Assembly (NCBI GenBank): GCA_963556145.1
Contig: OY744468.1
Coordinates: 2,914,001-2,978,000, forward strand
Direction of reading: 5' to 3'
DNA: 64,000 bases
Source: Hygrocybe punicea
Lineage: Eukaryota > Basidiomycota > Agaricomycetes > Agaricales > Hygrophoraceae
Made by a program: the position numbers and the translations under genes. This document shows positions 47,026 to 59,075 of the stretch, in pieces. The notes under the pieces are model-generated. The model was given only the letters and a program-made list of their open reading frames with translations, had not been told where the DNA came from and did no database searches. The first letter of the stretch is position 1. Each line of letters starts with the position of its first letter.

Positions 47026-48205
47026 AATCTCAGCTGCGAAGCATTCGAGGACAGCTACAGATGGACTGAAGAATCTCAATCAGTCGATGAAAACGCGCTG
47101 ACTACAAATAAAATGCCCACCAGGTGCTCCTGCACTCTGTGAGGCTGGATAGACAACATGCACAACTTCGCATGTGGAACGGCATACCTCGGAGAGGAGA
47201 AGGGGAGGGGGAGAGGAGAATGGAGAGGGAGGGGAGCAGGAGCAGGCAGGAGCAGGAGGAAGGGAGCAGGAGGCAGGGGGGGGGGAGGCAGGAGGAGGCA
47301 GGGGGAAGGTCTGTATGTACATACATCGCGTTCATTCGCGTTTCCGTCCTCATCATTCCCGTCCGTCGTCGTTTTTGTCGTCCCCGTCTCCGTTTTTCTG
47401 GTCGTTCCCGTCCCCGTCGTCCCCGTCCCTGTCCCCATCCCCGTCCTCGTCTGTCCCCATCCTCGTCCCTGTCCCTGTGATCGTTGTGGTCCCCGTCCTC
47501 GCCCCCGTCCTCGCCGTCGTTGTTGCTTTCTTCGTCGCGCTGCTGCTGCTGTTGTTGCTGTTGCTGGCGCAGCTGACGTGGCGCTGCCGCCACGTCCACG
47601 CATGAGGGTGAGAGTGGGGTAGTGGCTGGGGATTGGTAGTAATCAGTAGTGTAACAATAATATATGGATGAAAAGAAAAAACGCATCAGTTGGGCGTGGG
47701 TGAACCTACCCACGCCCGGTCCACCTCGGGTCGCCGTCGTCTCCTCATTCTCCATCGTCGCGTCGTGGACCTTCGATGCCCTGGCCGTCCTCGTCCTCGT
47801 TGTTGCCGTCCTCGTATTCCTGGCCGTCCTTGTCGTCGCCGTTTTCATCGTCCTCATTCGACCTGGCCGCCTGACGGGGCCCCGTTTCTGTATCCTCGTC
47901 ATCCACATCCGGCGTGGTCACACTTCCTGTCGTAGGTCGGCTGGGTTGTCGGTTTGTGTTCGCGTTCGTTTGGGGCGAGGTGGCCCCAAAGACAAAAGAA
48001 GTGTTAAATTCATTAGTAGAACAAATAAAAAATAGAAATGAAATAGTTACCTGGGTCTCCCGCACCGGTTGTCTCATCGAAGCGTTACCAGCGAGTTCCG
48101 GAATCTCAGCTGCGAGGCATTCGAGGATGGCTACCAGAAGGACTGAAGAATCTCAATCAGTCGACGAAAACGCGCTGACTAAAAATGAAAAGCTAACCAG
48201 GTGCT
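47026..48205. repeat. Direct repeats of ~105 bp flanking a low-complexity 1-kb segment
   Basis: GAATCTCAGCTGCGA..GCATTCGAGGA, and AATCTCAATCAGTCGA..AAAACGCGCTGACTA, occur at about 47026-47120 and again at about 48100-48200. Between them lie GGAG-rich (47190-47300) and CCGTC/GTCGTC-rich (47330-47900) simple repeats. These give long but meaningless open frames on both strands. Likely a local duplication or unequal exchange. Confidence 0.65.
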
Positions 48206-48518
48206 GGGATTAGTCGGAATGTCGTGAGCCCCTTGAACCTCGCAATCCTGGCCTGCCGTTCGTGTTCTGAGTGTGCTGGGCTGTGGATCACAGTGGATGG
48301 CCACCTTTTCTTCGATCGGGACGCCCAATCCTATAGTGTCAGTAAAGAAGTTGATGAATAAAGCATTCTACTCACGTTTATGGAGACTTGGGAAATGGTG
48401 TTATGAAATTTGGGGCGTGCCGATGTAAAAGCAATGAGACGGCGGGGACGCGGTTGAAATAGTGGCGTTCGACTTATTTCCGTTTTCGCTGAGGGCCCTA
48501 GTATTTGCTTCGTCCTGC

Positions 48519-50324
48519 CATGAACCGCGAGCAGATACCAATTCCATTGGCCACAATTAGGGTAGCATTCTCTCATCTCGGTACACTCGTTCACCGATCA
48601 CTTCGCACACAAGTTGGTGATGCGGGTAGACTGGGAGAGACGAAAAACGAGTGTCTGAGAATGATCCCACTAATCGAGCAGGTGAATACTTTACCTCCAG
48701 ACAAATCTTAGTAGCTCGGCAGGACTCAATAGTGTTCCTAGCACCGTGCCATCATTCCTACAGACGAGTTCAACATTATTTTCACTAGCGTACAGGCGAT
48801 GGTCCATGAGCTTGATCTGGCACGACAAATCTCATCTGATCCACCCGACACTCCTCCTATTGATACATCACACATCTCGTATACTGGGCTCCCTGGACGT
48901 CCTCGCATTGAAATAGACCATGATATACTTGCTACATCTTTGGAGTTACGTCGTCCAGTCCACTTGGCTCCCATTTTTAATTGTCACCCTCGAACTATAC
49001 GACGTCGTGCACTTGAATATCAACTGGTCGAACCTGGGCCCCCTGTGTATGTTGAGTATGTGGCAGAAGATGGCTCCGTCAGCCGTATTTACACCAATGC
49101 AGCAATCAACTCAACATTGGATGACGAACAGCTGGATGAGATTGTCGCATACATTCTTCAGGCGTTCCCTGCCTTTGGCCGCCGCATGATTGATGGACAT
49201 CTTAAGCATCTTGGACACAATATAGCAAGATCCAGGATTCGAGCTGCATATACCCGAGTACATGGTGCCGCAACCAACTCATTTGGTCCATATCGCATTC
49301 ACCGACGAGTTTATAAAGTTGCTGGACCCAACTCGCTATGGCACCATGATGGCCAACACGGCAAGAATTCTGCCATGCATTTTAAACGGCTGAAACTAAT
49401 TTGTTGTTTCAAGGTCTTATCCGGTGGAAGATTGTTTTCCATGCTTTTATTGATGGATTTTCGAGGTTGGTCACTGGCATTCGTGCCAGCAACAATAATC
49501 GAGCCAACACGGTCTTAGACCTGTTTTTGGATTGTATTTTGGTCCACGGAAATCCGAGCAGAATCAGGGGAGATCATGGAACAGAGAACCTTCTTGTTGC
49601 CGAATATCAAGAGAACAAGAATGGCATTGAACGTGGGTCATACATATGGGGACGGTACATTATTTCTAGTTTCTGGTGATTACAACCTACAACAACATTT
49701 TACAGGAGTGTCCACAATATTCGGATTGAACGGCTCTGGCGTGATCTTACACGGGGATTTGGGAGCAAGTGGAAAACATTTTTCCAAGACCTGGAGGTTC
49801 ATGATGGACTCAACACCGATCTCGATTGGCACATTTGGTTACTCCATTATCTTTTTCTCCCTGCAGTCAACCAGGATGCAATGGACTGGGCAAATGCCTG
49901 GAACCACCATATCATGACCATCCGAGGCGAGCGACAACGATCACCAAAAGATATGTTTTTTTTTGGTATGCTCCAGAATGGTTCAAGGGGCCTTGATGCT
50001 ATCGGTGCTGGTCCTGACGATGAGGACATTGATGATTTGGCATCATATGGTGTCGATTGGGCAGATTATGATGATGCACAGATTCGTGCCCATCATGAGA
50101 CCGCTAATGCTCCTGATGGTGCTCCTCATGACCCACTTTATTCCCTCTTACCGAATCATTTATCTCATGTTGAAGTTGAGGAGATTCCATGTTTTCTTAC
50201 GTCTGACCAGGTTCTACATCTTCAGGAGTGTCTCGAGCAACTCCCTTACTTTGCATCCACCACTATGACTGACCGAAGAATGATCTGGATCACAGCGCTG
50301 AACTGTTGTTATGATATGCTATGA
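48519..50324 (+). CDS. Integrase-core (DDE) transposase
   Basis: The main part starts at MVHELDLARQ (48800). An upstream exon from MNREQIPIPLATIRV (48519) is likely, but its splice to the rest is not solved. An HTH-like region (FNCHPRTIRRRALEY) precedes the rve-type integrase core. The first Asp is in LWHHDGQHGLIRWKIVFHAF, which spans a GC-AG intron. DGFSRLVTGIRASNNN follows. The second Asp is in GNPSRIRGDHGTEN and the Glu in NIRIERLWRD, which lies after a second intron; the spacing of about 34 residues is right for DDE. The C-terminus continues with YLFLPAVNQDAMDWANAWN and TIRGERQRSPKDMFFFG and ends at CCYDML. It is probably the transposon's own recombinase and appears largely intact. Confidence 0.8.
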
Positions 50325-50514
50325 ATAAATATACATAAAATTGTGACAAATGATGAGCTGGCATTGATGCATTGGAAGGAATATTAAATGAATAAGTCGA
50401 CGATGAAAAGAGGCCTGCGTTGGCGAAGGTTCAGAAATCAGGCGGAGCTTGAATCTGGCTACCTTGCCAGACCGTAGTTATTATTACTTATCACTGAAAA
50501 ATACGAAGTATAAT

Positions 50515-50715
50515 TAAATTTTTTTGGAGTACAGTTAGAAGATTTCATTTGTAGGTAAAAGATTTCAATTGTGAGGAAAATAATTAAATTGTGAGTAAAA
50601 GATTTCAATTGTGGGGAAAATAATTTTGATTGTGGTCAAAAGATTTCAATTGTGGCGGAAATAATTTCAATTGTGGGCAAAAGATTTCAATTGTGACAAA
50701 ATAATTTCGATTGTA
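50515..50715. repeat. Right terminal array, inverted AATTG units
   Basis: Eight to nine units of GATTTCAATTGTGNNNAAAA, opposite in orientation to the left array. Degeneracy is higher than on the left. Confidence 0.82.
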
Positions 50716-50789
50716 GCAAGAAAATTCTCTCGCACGCACGAGAATTTCACAAGTTGGGAACATAATCATTTTGTCCACGGAGGCCCCCC

Positions 50790-52139
50790 ATAGAAATAGT
50801 TGCGGTACCTGAATGTAACAAACTTTGACGTTTTGCAGACTACAAGTTGACTATAATTGACCATGGGTCGACTTTGACCTGATTTCACATGACTTCACTT
50901 GAATATTCGTTTTTACTGAGCGTGACCTGGAAGTTGAAGATAGGCGCACTCGAATCACTGAGGAGAGTGCACGGACTCGTGCCCGGGGCGTGGGAACCAA
51001 ATTCAGCGATTTCACTTAGGTGTCAGGAACGCCCCTTTTAGGAACCGCATGCGCTTCCTTCCTTAGCCCCGTTAGTAGGTTTCCTTGGTCTCTATTCTAG
51101 TTGGAAATTTTATATATCTAGCCCCTTAGAGACGCCCACAAAGCACGAGTCAGGAAATCGACGTTTGAAACCTGTATTATAGGAGAAAACCATAGTCTCT
51201 AGACATGTATTGAGTGTCCAACATGGAATGAAGCTCAAGACAGCTTCAACTTGAATGACTACTTTAACCGAGATATAGTATACGACTATGGCTAGTGGGC
51301 AGTCCAACATTCGATTTTCTCCCCCCGAGACACCAACCTTATCATCACACTCGACACCATGTTACAGGAGATCCCAAGAAACTCAATAGAGCAAATGCAG
51401 GAAGCGACGTGTCAACTGGCGAACAGGTAGTTGTACGATGGTGTTATCAGGGGCGAATTCGTTTAATAAAAGGATCCTAGGATGAGATTTTGGATTCACC
51501 GCACCTAGAGAATGCGGGGGTGTGAAATCGCCAGTCTTTTGGATGGGTTCCGGAAGCCGGGATTGGTATCGCCCGAGTTTCTAATTTGACTAGAACAAAG
51601 GCTTCCTGGTCGCCACTGGAGCCTCCTGAATATGGTTCATGAGGAATCGAAGGGACCGGTATCAGGGGCGAATGCAACAAGGTAAGGCGTAAAAAATGCG
51701 AGGGCACTGTGCAGGATGTTGCAGTATTCAGTAATTCCACGACGTAGTACGTGTAGTTTAGTGTAGAAGTTCGCACTAACCTGCTGGCGGGCGGGGAGGC
51801 GCGCCGGCGCCTGTGCATAAGCATACGAGCCCCCAAAGTCGGGAGGTGCAGAAGGCAGATAGCACAGCGAAAATTAAACGAACGGCAGATAATAGACTGA
51901 ACCACTGGCATCCCCTTGTGAGAGGAGTCAGAGGACAGCGTGAAGGTAGGATCGGTTACAGGTCTAGGCAGACCGATTAGCCCACGATTCTCTCCGTCCG
52001 ACATCGGAGAGCTGCACCACGACTGAATCTCATAGAGAACCGTATTCTTGTTTCTCCGTCACGGCGGTATGGCATTGATAAGAAATGAAAAAAAAGGCAC
52101 CAACATTAGATTTCGAAATCGCTATAATTTAGGTTCTCT
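50790..52139. other. No confident gene
   Basis: Flank of the transposon up to duplicated block 2. A minus-strand frame of 175 codons (51477-52004, starts MSDGENRGLIGLP) is Ser/Pro/Arg-rich and lacks any motif; an expressed small protein cannot be excluded. Confidence 0.4.
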
Positions 52140-55100
52140 TCAATTCTCAAAGATCTCAACATCGAAGGGCACGGTGGTAGGTACTCTGGGCAACCACCCT
52201 TCCAGTCGTGAACCATTCCTGTCTTCGCGGATGCTGTATCAATTCGGGTTCGTTAGAATAATTCTCACCGAGAGTCTAACATTAATAACTACCAGCGTTG
52301 CGGGTCCAAAAGTTTCCATTGATGCTGTTTGCAGCTATACGACAAGCCTTGGCCACCTCGGGTCCACCTTCGGCACCGACTTGCTTAAGGATCTCGATGC
52401 CCCCCGCCCTTATAATTTCACGCCGGACATATTTACCGCCAATGTCGCCAAGGGAGCTTACCGCTAATGCTAGCGCGATTTGTACCTGGGGACACGGTAC
52501 GTCGGCAGCTGTCCTCATCGCCGAAAGTAGCGAATCGACAACCCCGGCTTCAACTAAGGCCTTGCGAGTTCCTTCCCCCCACTCGGCATAGCTGAACCGT
52601 TGGATAGCAAATGCGAACGAAGCTAGGGGTTCGGTTTCTTCAGTCTGAAGAACTCTGGGTAATCGTGCAAGGGCTTTGGCGGACCCGGCTTCCAATAGAT
52701 CTTTGGCAATATCAATACAGCTCGGGCGCATCAAACACCCAACAGCACGCGCGCTCCAGTTTAGAATCTGTGAATCTTCCGATGTTGACAACTGGTGGAC
52801 TATCAACGGGATACAACCGGCTCTCGCCAGAGCTTTGGAAATTGGAATTGTTCGAGCCATGCGAGCCACAAAATATAATGCAGCGCAGATGTCTTCCGGT
52901 TGCATGTTGGATCCCGTACAACTACTGAGATGATCTACGGCCGCGGCAACTGCCTCATGCGACCATAAGGTCTCGGCCAGATCGTCGGTGTAAGCCAGGC
53001 TACCTAGACACCAAGCGGAGAGTCGAGAAGTGGCTCGGTTGCCCTTAAGACCTCTTTGAATGAGAATTGTAGCGATATCCTGCTTGACGAGACCAGCGGC
53101 TAATTCTTGGCTTCGACAAATACGACTAATGCACCAGATCGATAATGCAACGCTGTCGCCCGAGAGTGAAGACTTCATGATCTCGGTCAGTGTTGAGACA
53201 GTGTCCGTGCGGTAGATGATGTTCGCAGTGATGGTATCACAACTAGTAGTGCTAAGCGCTTGTATCGACTGAAGACGAAATCGAACATACCTGAGTAGGC
53301 CCAGGGTCGTCAAAACTATCTCCAACCCTGCACCATCCACAGCTCGGGCTTTGAGTAACCGTATGACTGTGTGTACGATGCCCGCTGTCACCAACTTTTG
53401 CACTTGCTTACGAGACTGCAGCGAGAGGGTCTGGGCCTTGAGAAGATACTCGTCGATTATTTGTGACTTGCCGCCTTCTGAAACTTCAGTATGGAGAGCG
53501 CCAGCAAGTAGAACAGCATTCGGCGCTAGGCCCATGTGAGGTTCAAAAATCTGAGTGTCAGTTATCTGGGATGACGGTATCGGATAACGTGTCGTACTGG
53601 TTTCGCCGAGAAAACTGTGAGTGATGGATGGGTCATCAAACCCTGTCACATTTGGTTCGGCAGATATTTGTCTGTCACGCCAGGTAGGATCCCAGATGGG
53701 GTTTCTATTCCGCCTTGGGGTGGACCGCGTTTGAGGAATTTCATTGCCGCGATTGGGCGAAACCGTGTTGTCCGCGGTTTCGGCAACGGAAGGTCTTGTG
53801 GGCGAATGCCAATCCACACGACTGTTGCCTATTATGATTCATTCGGCCTCAACCTTCGGATAACAGCAAATTCAGTAAGGCGTACCGTTCCGTAATGCAG
53901 GCACATAATTGACATGTGTCAATGAAGAGGCGAATGGACGTGTTGAGGTTGAGTGTGACAGGATACTATCATCCTCAGTCCTACTGACGGAGCTTGGTGG
54001 CCAATCACGATCGGGGCTGGAATAACCCTCTGAAGCTGATCTGACTGTGTGGAATAGATGGGGCTTGCTTCGCATGCTCACGTCACGATTGGCAGGTGGT
54101 CGTCTGATCGAAAGATCGCGATATGCTGGTGGCACATCTTCTGCCTCATCGTTACGCCCTGAATGCAGTCGGTCTAAACCCCTGTGGGGATCAATAGGGC
54201 CGACTCGCATTGTCATAAGGGAACTAACATCTGTGGAAATGGCCAGTTCAGTCAACCGAAGACCAGGAGTAACTTGTCTCTGTAAGAAACAAACTGGCCT
54301 GCAATGTTCTCCGGAGGCTCACCAGGTTGTGAATTTCCCACTGCAGCCCGATTTTGCCATTTCCGGACAATCTGAGAGAAAGTGGGGCGGAACCCAACCT
54401 TTTCTCCCCAAGAACCCTCCAGGATCTCCCATATTTGATCTGTAATGCCAACTTTCCGCTCAAGTTCTGGATTCGGCCGGTCAGGACGTTCCTTCTTGTG
54501 GACAACACATTGAAATATATCAGCTTCTGAAAGGACTCCCCAAGGAGGGGTAGATGTGAATATCTAATAGCCATATTTATTCATAAATGTGTCTAGTTAT
54601 GCGAGAAGACTCACCTCATATGCGCTCATCGCAAACGCAAATACATCGGAAGGGCAAGAGATGGTCTAAGAGAAATATGTGGAGCAGAACGTAAAACGCT
54701 TTGCTGAAGGATACTTACACCTAGTAACCAGGCTTCTGGACTAAAATACCTCTGCGGGAGGATGTTTCCGCTGGGTTTTATTCCGATCATGTCGTAATCT
54801 GCAATCTTTGCTTGTCCATCGTCTGAAACCAAAATGTTGGCTGGCTTAAGGCTGCCGTGCACAATTCCACGCTGGAAATGACTTTGATAAGCGCCAGTCT
54901 TGACAGCAACAGCATAGAGAGCTCACCCTGTGAAGGTATTGCATCCCAAGCGCACACCCAAAAATCTGTGACAAGTTCAACATGAACAGCCAATTGGGCC
55001 ACTGCACTCACAATCACTGTGCGATCGGCGTCAGGATTCTCAGCCAAAAATTCATTTGCGTTTCCGTTGGGATAATATTGGGAAATTATCAAAGGCGTAA

Positions 55101-55606
55101 TAGCATCAAGTTGGGAGATGCCGAAAACCTGCGACACAAGGGGATGTGTCAAGCTCTGCCAAATTTGAATGCGGTGTAGTAAATTCTGCCATTAGACATC
55201 GATGGTCAACGTTTCATGCTGGACGAGTGGTACTATTTGAACGTACATCCACCCGCGCTTCCTTCGATAGCAGTCTGACAGCGACCAGACTGTGGTTCCA
55301 GTAACCTTTAACGACACTACTGGCGTGCCCAGCGTTTCCTGCCAGCAAGTCTTGCTCGACAACAATATCCTCAGTTGCGATAACCCAATGAGTTTGAACA
55401 GATTGTGACCGGGGAACAGAATGAAAGTCCGGGGAAGTTGGGGCTGGAAATTCGATATCGCTCGACATGGGAGATTCCACGATGATGGCAGAGGAAATGA
55501 ACAGGTTAATGTTTGGGAGGCTCTGGCTGTCATGTTCAGACTCTGATGTCGGCTCTCAAGCACCTTTAGGCCGAGTCATAGCTCAGGGCTATCTGCATGG
55601 CAGTAG
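52140..55606 (-). repeat. Duplicated block, copy 2 (inverse of 31855-35290)
   Basis: Reverse-complement partner of copy 1, about 17 kb away, enclosing the same gene with the same intron positions. Confidence 0.85.
52282..55468 (-). CDS. Pseudokinase-armadillo repeat protein, copy 2
   Basis: Start MSSDIEFPAPTSPDF. The kinase-like exons are the same as in copy 1 (VAVRLLSKEAR, ISQLDAITPLIISQYYPNG, GIVHGSLKPANIL, AKIADYDMIGIKP), again with Arg for the ATP Lys, Ser for the catalytic Asp and DYD for DFG. A further intron with donor GTACGCC near 53904 joins LRNG to NSRVDWHSPTRPSV. The long last exon (to 52282) runs in one frame from the linker into armadillo repeats (GLAPNAVLLAGAL, SRKQVQKLVTAGIVH, VALSIWCISRICRSQ) and ends NFWTRNAGSY. 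This copy seems complete. The kinase-like part may be a regulated binding module and the armadillo tail a protein-binding surface. Confidence 0.78.
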
Positions 55607-56600
55607 AGCGTTTCACGGAGCATTGTGTATCGCTGCTAAAGGTAGTTAGTAGATTTGTGGATCGATCTTCGTTCTTTCGGGCCAAGACATTATATGCAAC
55701 TCAATACGGTAGAAAAGGTAAGTCAACGGGAGGAACGTTCCTGAAATTCAGAATCTGGTACTCATCGGCTGGTTTGGATCCAAGTTCCACATCGCGAAGA
55801 TGAACTCTATCCGAATGCCAAGATCATTCCAACTGTCCAATGCGCAGGGTCTTGCCTGGTCTTGCGACATCAATGTGTTGATCACGGTCGCCGGTTTAGT
55901 ATAAAAGGACACAATAGGTGGGATGCCTTCAATCCTCTTTCGAGTGCGAAATTTTTGGCACATAACTTGTTACAGCGGATTCGGAAAGCAGGATTGATCT
56001 GCTCTAAAAACGTGACGGCGATTGTGTATGGACCCCGACGTCACCCCGTGAATATGTCCCCGGCCTCTGGTGATCACCGGCCCGTCGGTACCTTTCCCAC
56101 GCCTGCCAAACCACATCAATCCGGTGACCCATTTGTATACTATCTCTGAGAATAGATGGTTCGGAAACGATTTTGTCACCCGGCGTTTGCCGGGGCCTGA
56201 ACCTGATCGGGGCCGAAATGAATCGTGATGCCTTCGCGTCCCCCGCTCACAGCTGACAGTATTATAACTAACGGACTTTGAGCAAGCTAGATGCGACCCG
56301 GAAGACCAACGGCGAGGACGCATGGGCCCCATCTGCCATCGCCGTGCCCCACCATTCCGCCACCTTGTCAAGCCTACAGTCAACAACGGCAATCTCAATT
56401 TTCGCAATATCCGTCGATTTCGCTAGCGGGCTTCTCCTGATATTGGTACTATGACACCTCGACATCATCCACTTCGACTTCAACGCCGGATCGCTCCCCC
56501 TCCTCATCCTCCTCCTTTGGACACTCCCCCAAGCGATGCGAATGCCAGCAGAGGTGGAGTCATCCACCAAAACACCAACGCCAAGCCTCGAGAGCAGCGG
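55607..56600. other. No gene supported
   Basis: Open frames on both strands lack motifs. The sequence looks unrelated to the region upstream of duplicated copy 1. Confidence 0.45.
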
Positions 56601-56639
56601 GGATGTGCTCCTGCTGTTTCCGGGTCGGGTGGGTGCAAA

Positions 56640-57990
56640 TGGCTAGCATGAACTGTGCCATCTCAATGTGTGAGTTCCTCTTGCATTTTTTCTTTCGTTT
56701 TCTGTTGATTCACACTTGGCTGTCCCAGCAACGGTCAAAAAAAGGCCACTCTGAAAGAGTGGTGCCAAGAATTTCGACTCCCCATCTCAGGGAATGCTGC
56801 AATGCTACGCGAGCGGCTGACGACATTCAGTGGGGATCGAGAGGCATGGAAAAGGTGAGCATCTTGCTTTGCCTTCCCACTTTGCCTTCGCCTGCTGACC
56901 CATTGACCACACACCCACGTTTATCTTTTTCAGCCTCATAGCCAGTGCGAAACGGCTGCACAAGGGGCCAAGGCGAGGCCCCCACAAATCAAAACTGAAG
57001 CAGTCCGTTCGGTGCCGTGAGGTGCTTTTGGGAAGCTGTGACATTTCAAATGAGAAGTGCATCATTGCCCATGCCCTCCCGACTGAATGATCAAGAGATA
57101 CTCAAACTGCTCAGCAAATTGAGCAACTCATCCCATGGGTGCGTAACTGCCTTTCATGGACATTCCCTGAGCCCATGGCATCCCAATCAGGCCGAAAACA
57201 TTTGCAACATGTTTCCATACGAGCCTACCACTTATCCTGAAGTAGATGTAGCCCAAATACAATGTGAAAAACCTCACAAGCAGCTTCCGAATACAGTAAA
57301 TATTATTATACTTGTGTGAGTCCTATGCTCATCAAATATTGCTGCAGTCTTTGCCAGATGGCATGGCATGGCAGCCACCCGATGAGGTGCAACCACCATG
57401 TGCCCCAGTACTGCCCTGTGCTCACACAGTCCGACCTCCACAACTTGACAGTCCAAATGCAGTAGGAACACTTCCCATTCCACCCGTGACTTCACTAGCC
57501 ATTCTCCCTGAACGTTCACTCGTGCTTGGAAATGGGACCATGCTCCAGTTCACCCTGGACAGTGTTCCTGATCCTCCTGCCATCTCATTTGCCAATGACG
57601 TTCCACGTCTCAATGGTATGTGGGACGACAAATCATCACACTGGTTGGGGACATCCTCATTGGTTGTCAATGGCCATCCTGTACCTGTCGTGTATTGGCC
57701 TGAGCTTTACAAGTATGGGAAAAAGGACCAGTGGAAGGGGATGAAAGCAAGATGGTTTGAATGGAAGGTAACTTGTGTTTTATTTTTATCTGTATAATTT
57801 CTTGAGTTTGTCTTACCTGTTTACTCTTTCAGGTTGTTGTTGAGTGCTACTGTGAAGGTACCCCAGAGGAGTTTTGGAAGATGTTTAGCAATGACAATGG
57901 TACTCGAATGACTTTCACTGCCATTCACTACGTTGAGCGGCTGAGTAGGTGGAGTTCGGCTGCATCCGAAAATGCATATGATTATATGTA
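56640..57990 (+). pseudogene. SAP-like, transposon-associated protein, decayed
   Basis: After an intron (GTGAGT near 56671) the frame reads NGQKKATLKEWCQEFRLPIS, then GNAAMLRERLTTFSGDREAW, a SAP-like DNA-binding motif. A second exon gives LIASAKRLHKGPRRGPHKSK and then a TGA stop after LPTE, where an Arg CGA codon would fit the continuing frame. Later exons give LPDGMAWQPPDEV, AISFANDVPRLNGMWDDKS, HWLGTSSLVVNG, YWPELYKYGKK, WKGMKARWFEWK and then VVVECYCEGTPEEFW. This combination (SAP, then a WDD..HW..S domain) is familiar from basidiomycete mobile-element proteins. Stops, and its place next to a dead recombinase, mark it as a relic. Confidence 0.65.
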
Positions 57991-58329
57991 ATTCAACAAG
58001 GTCATGTACATGTCGTAAATAGACTGCTGATGATGTGTGACTTGTTGCGTTGCTTGTTGATCGCTGAATCTTCAACTTCCCTCTTACTTGGTGGAATAGC
58101 TACACTCCATTGTCTCCAAATCTCCATATAACCACCACCCTATGTACTACTCTTGGCTGCAACATATGGCTTATCAGAACTATACTGTGTGCTCACATGT
58201 CATTCAAGCTCTGGCTTTTGGCCCCGAGCTTGAGCTTATTTCGTGTGGCCTTTAACATCTCCCTGCCCTCTCCTGATAGCTGTCCTCTCCACGTAATCTT
58301 ATCATCCATAATCTCAACACATACGAGAC

Positions 58330-59024
58330 ATGGACAGCAATCAACCAAATGCAAAAACACTATCAAGTCAATGCCTGGTCCTATGTGAGTGTGACTGGTG
58401 CAAACAAGAGGATCCAAGGGGTGAGGGACAGCTAATCCCAGGCTCGCTTCGCATCAACCATGTCAAGGCGAAAAGCCTCTTTGCTTCACAGATATCACAA
58501 CGGGGGCAGGCTCAACAAAGCCTAGCTCCTCAGTGGGCCATTTTGCCCAGTCCTATCACACTATGTGGCTCACAGGGGCGAGGGCCACGAGGTATACAAT
58601 CTAGTATCTATCACATCCTGCCTCGAACTCATGGACAGGGAGGACTCAACCATCTGGCTACCGCTGTTCGGTATGAGCAATCTCTCATTTTGGTATTATA
58701 CTGATATGCTGCAGGCATGACTGCAGTCCAACCCCATTTCCAGATGCTCTGGAGGATGCAGAGGATGTCGATGAAGACATTAGCATGCATGCAAGTGATC
58801 TTTGCACCCTCGACTACAAACAACGCAGCATGTCCCCGTTTATTGATGCTCATGAACCCACTAATCCTGCACTCGAACCATCTGATTTATGAATGCTATC
58901 ACCAGAACCCCGTGTTGTCTCACTGATGTCTGTTGAGTTGAACCCTCAACTTGTCGATCATGCCCTCGTGCCAGCTGAATCTGGGCACTCTGACATTTCT
59001 GAGGACGATGCTGATGCATGGTAG
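58330..59024 (+). pseudogene. N-terminal fragment of a transposase-like protein
   Basis: MDSNQPNAKTLSSQ is followed by a Cys motif (CECDWCKQEDPRGEG) and IPGSLRINHVKAK. Later, in a shifted frame after a probable intron, an acidic segment appears (EDAEDVDEDISMH, SDISEDDADAW). A Cys cluster, then Arg/His, then an acidic linker is how several basidiomycete transposases begin. No catalytic part follows; the sequence stops short of the recombinase relic. Confidence 0.4.
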
Positions 59025-59075
59025 TTTACATGTACAAATTTACGTAACTCAGCCATCAATTTAGATTTTACATGA

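Larger units (their letters stand above)
41111..50789. mobile_element. Putative ~9.7-kb HECT + integrase DNA transposon
   Basis: The two ends carry inverted arrays of the same ~20-bp unit: CCCACAATTGAAATTTTTTA at the left (about 41160-41310) and its complement form GATTTCAATTGTGGG at the right (about 50515-50715). Outside the arrays the ends share an imperfect inverted repeat around TGGACAA (left CCCCCTGGACAATA, right inverted CCTCCGTGGACAAAA). A short ATAG is present at both outer limits (41107-41110 and 50790-50793), a possible 4-bp target duplication. Inside are a HECT gene (-), a DDE integrase gene (+), a catalase-like fragment and a hAT-like insertion. Boundaries are an interpretation. 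Confidence 0.72.

Noticed and set aside
47100..48035. Long Arg/Thr- or Val/Pro-rich ORFs on both strands
   Set aside because: They arise from CCGTC/GTCGTC simple sequence; overlapping frames are all open.
41160..50715. AATTG arrays as ordinary AT-rich minisatellites
   Set aside because: The two arrays are in opposite orientation and enclose recombinase genes, which fits transposon ends better.
51477..52004. 175-codon minus ORF as a gene
   Set aside because: No motif, no homologue recognised and no splice support; kept only as a possibility in the region note.
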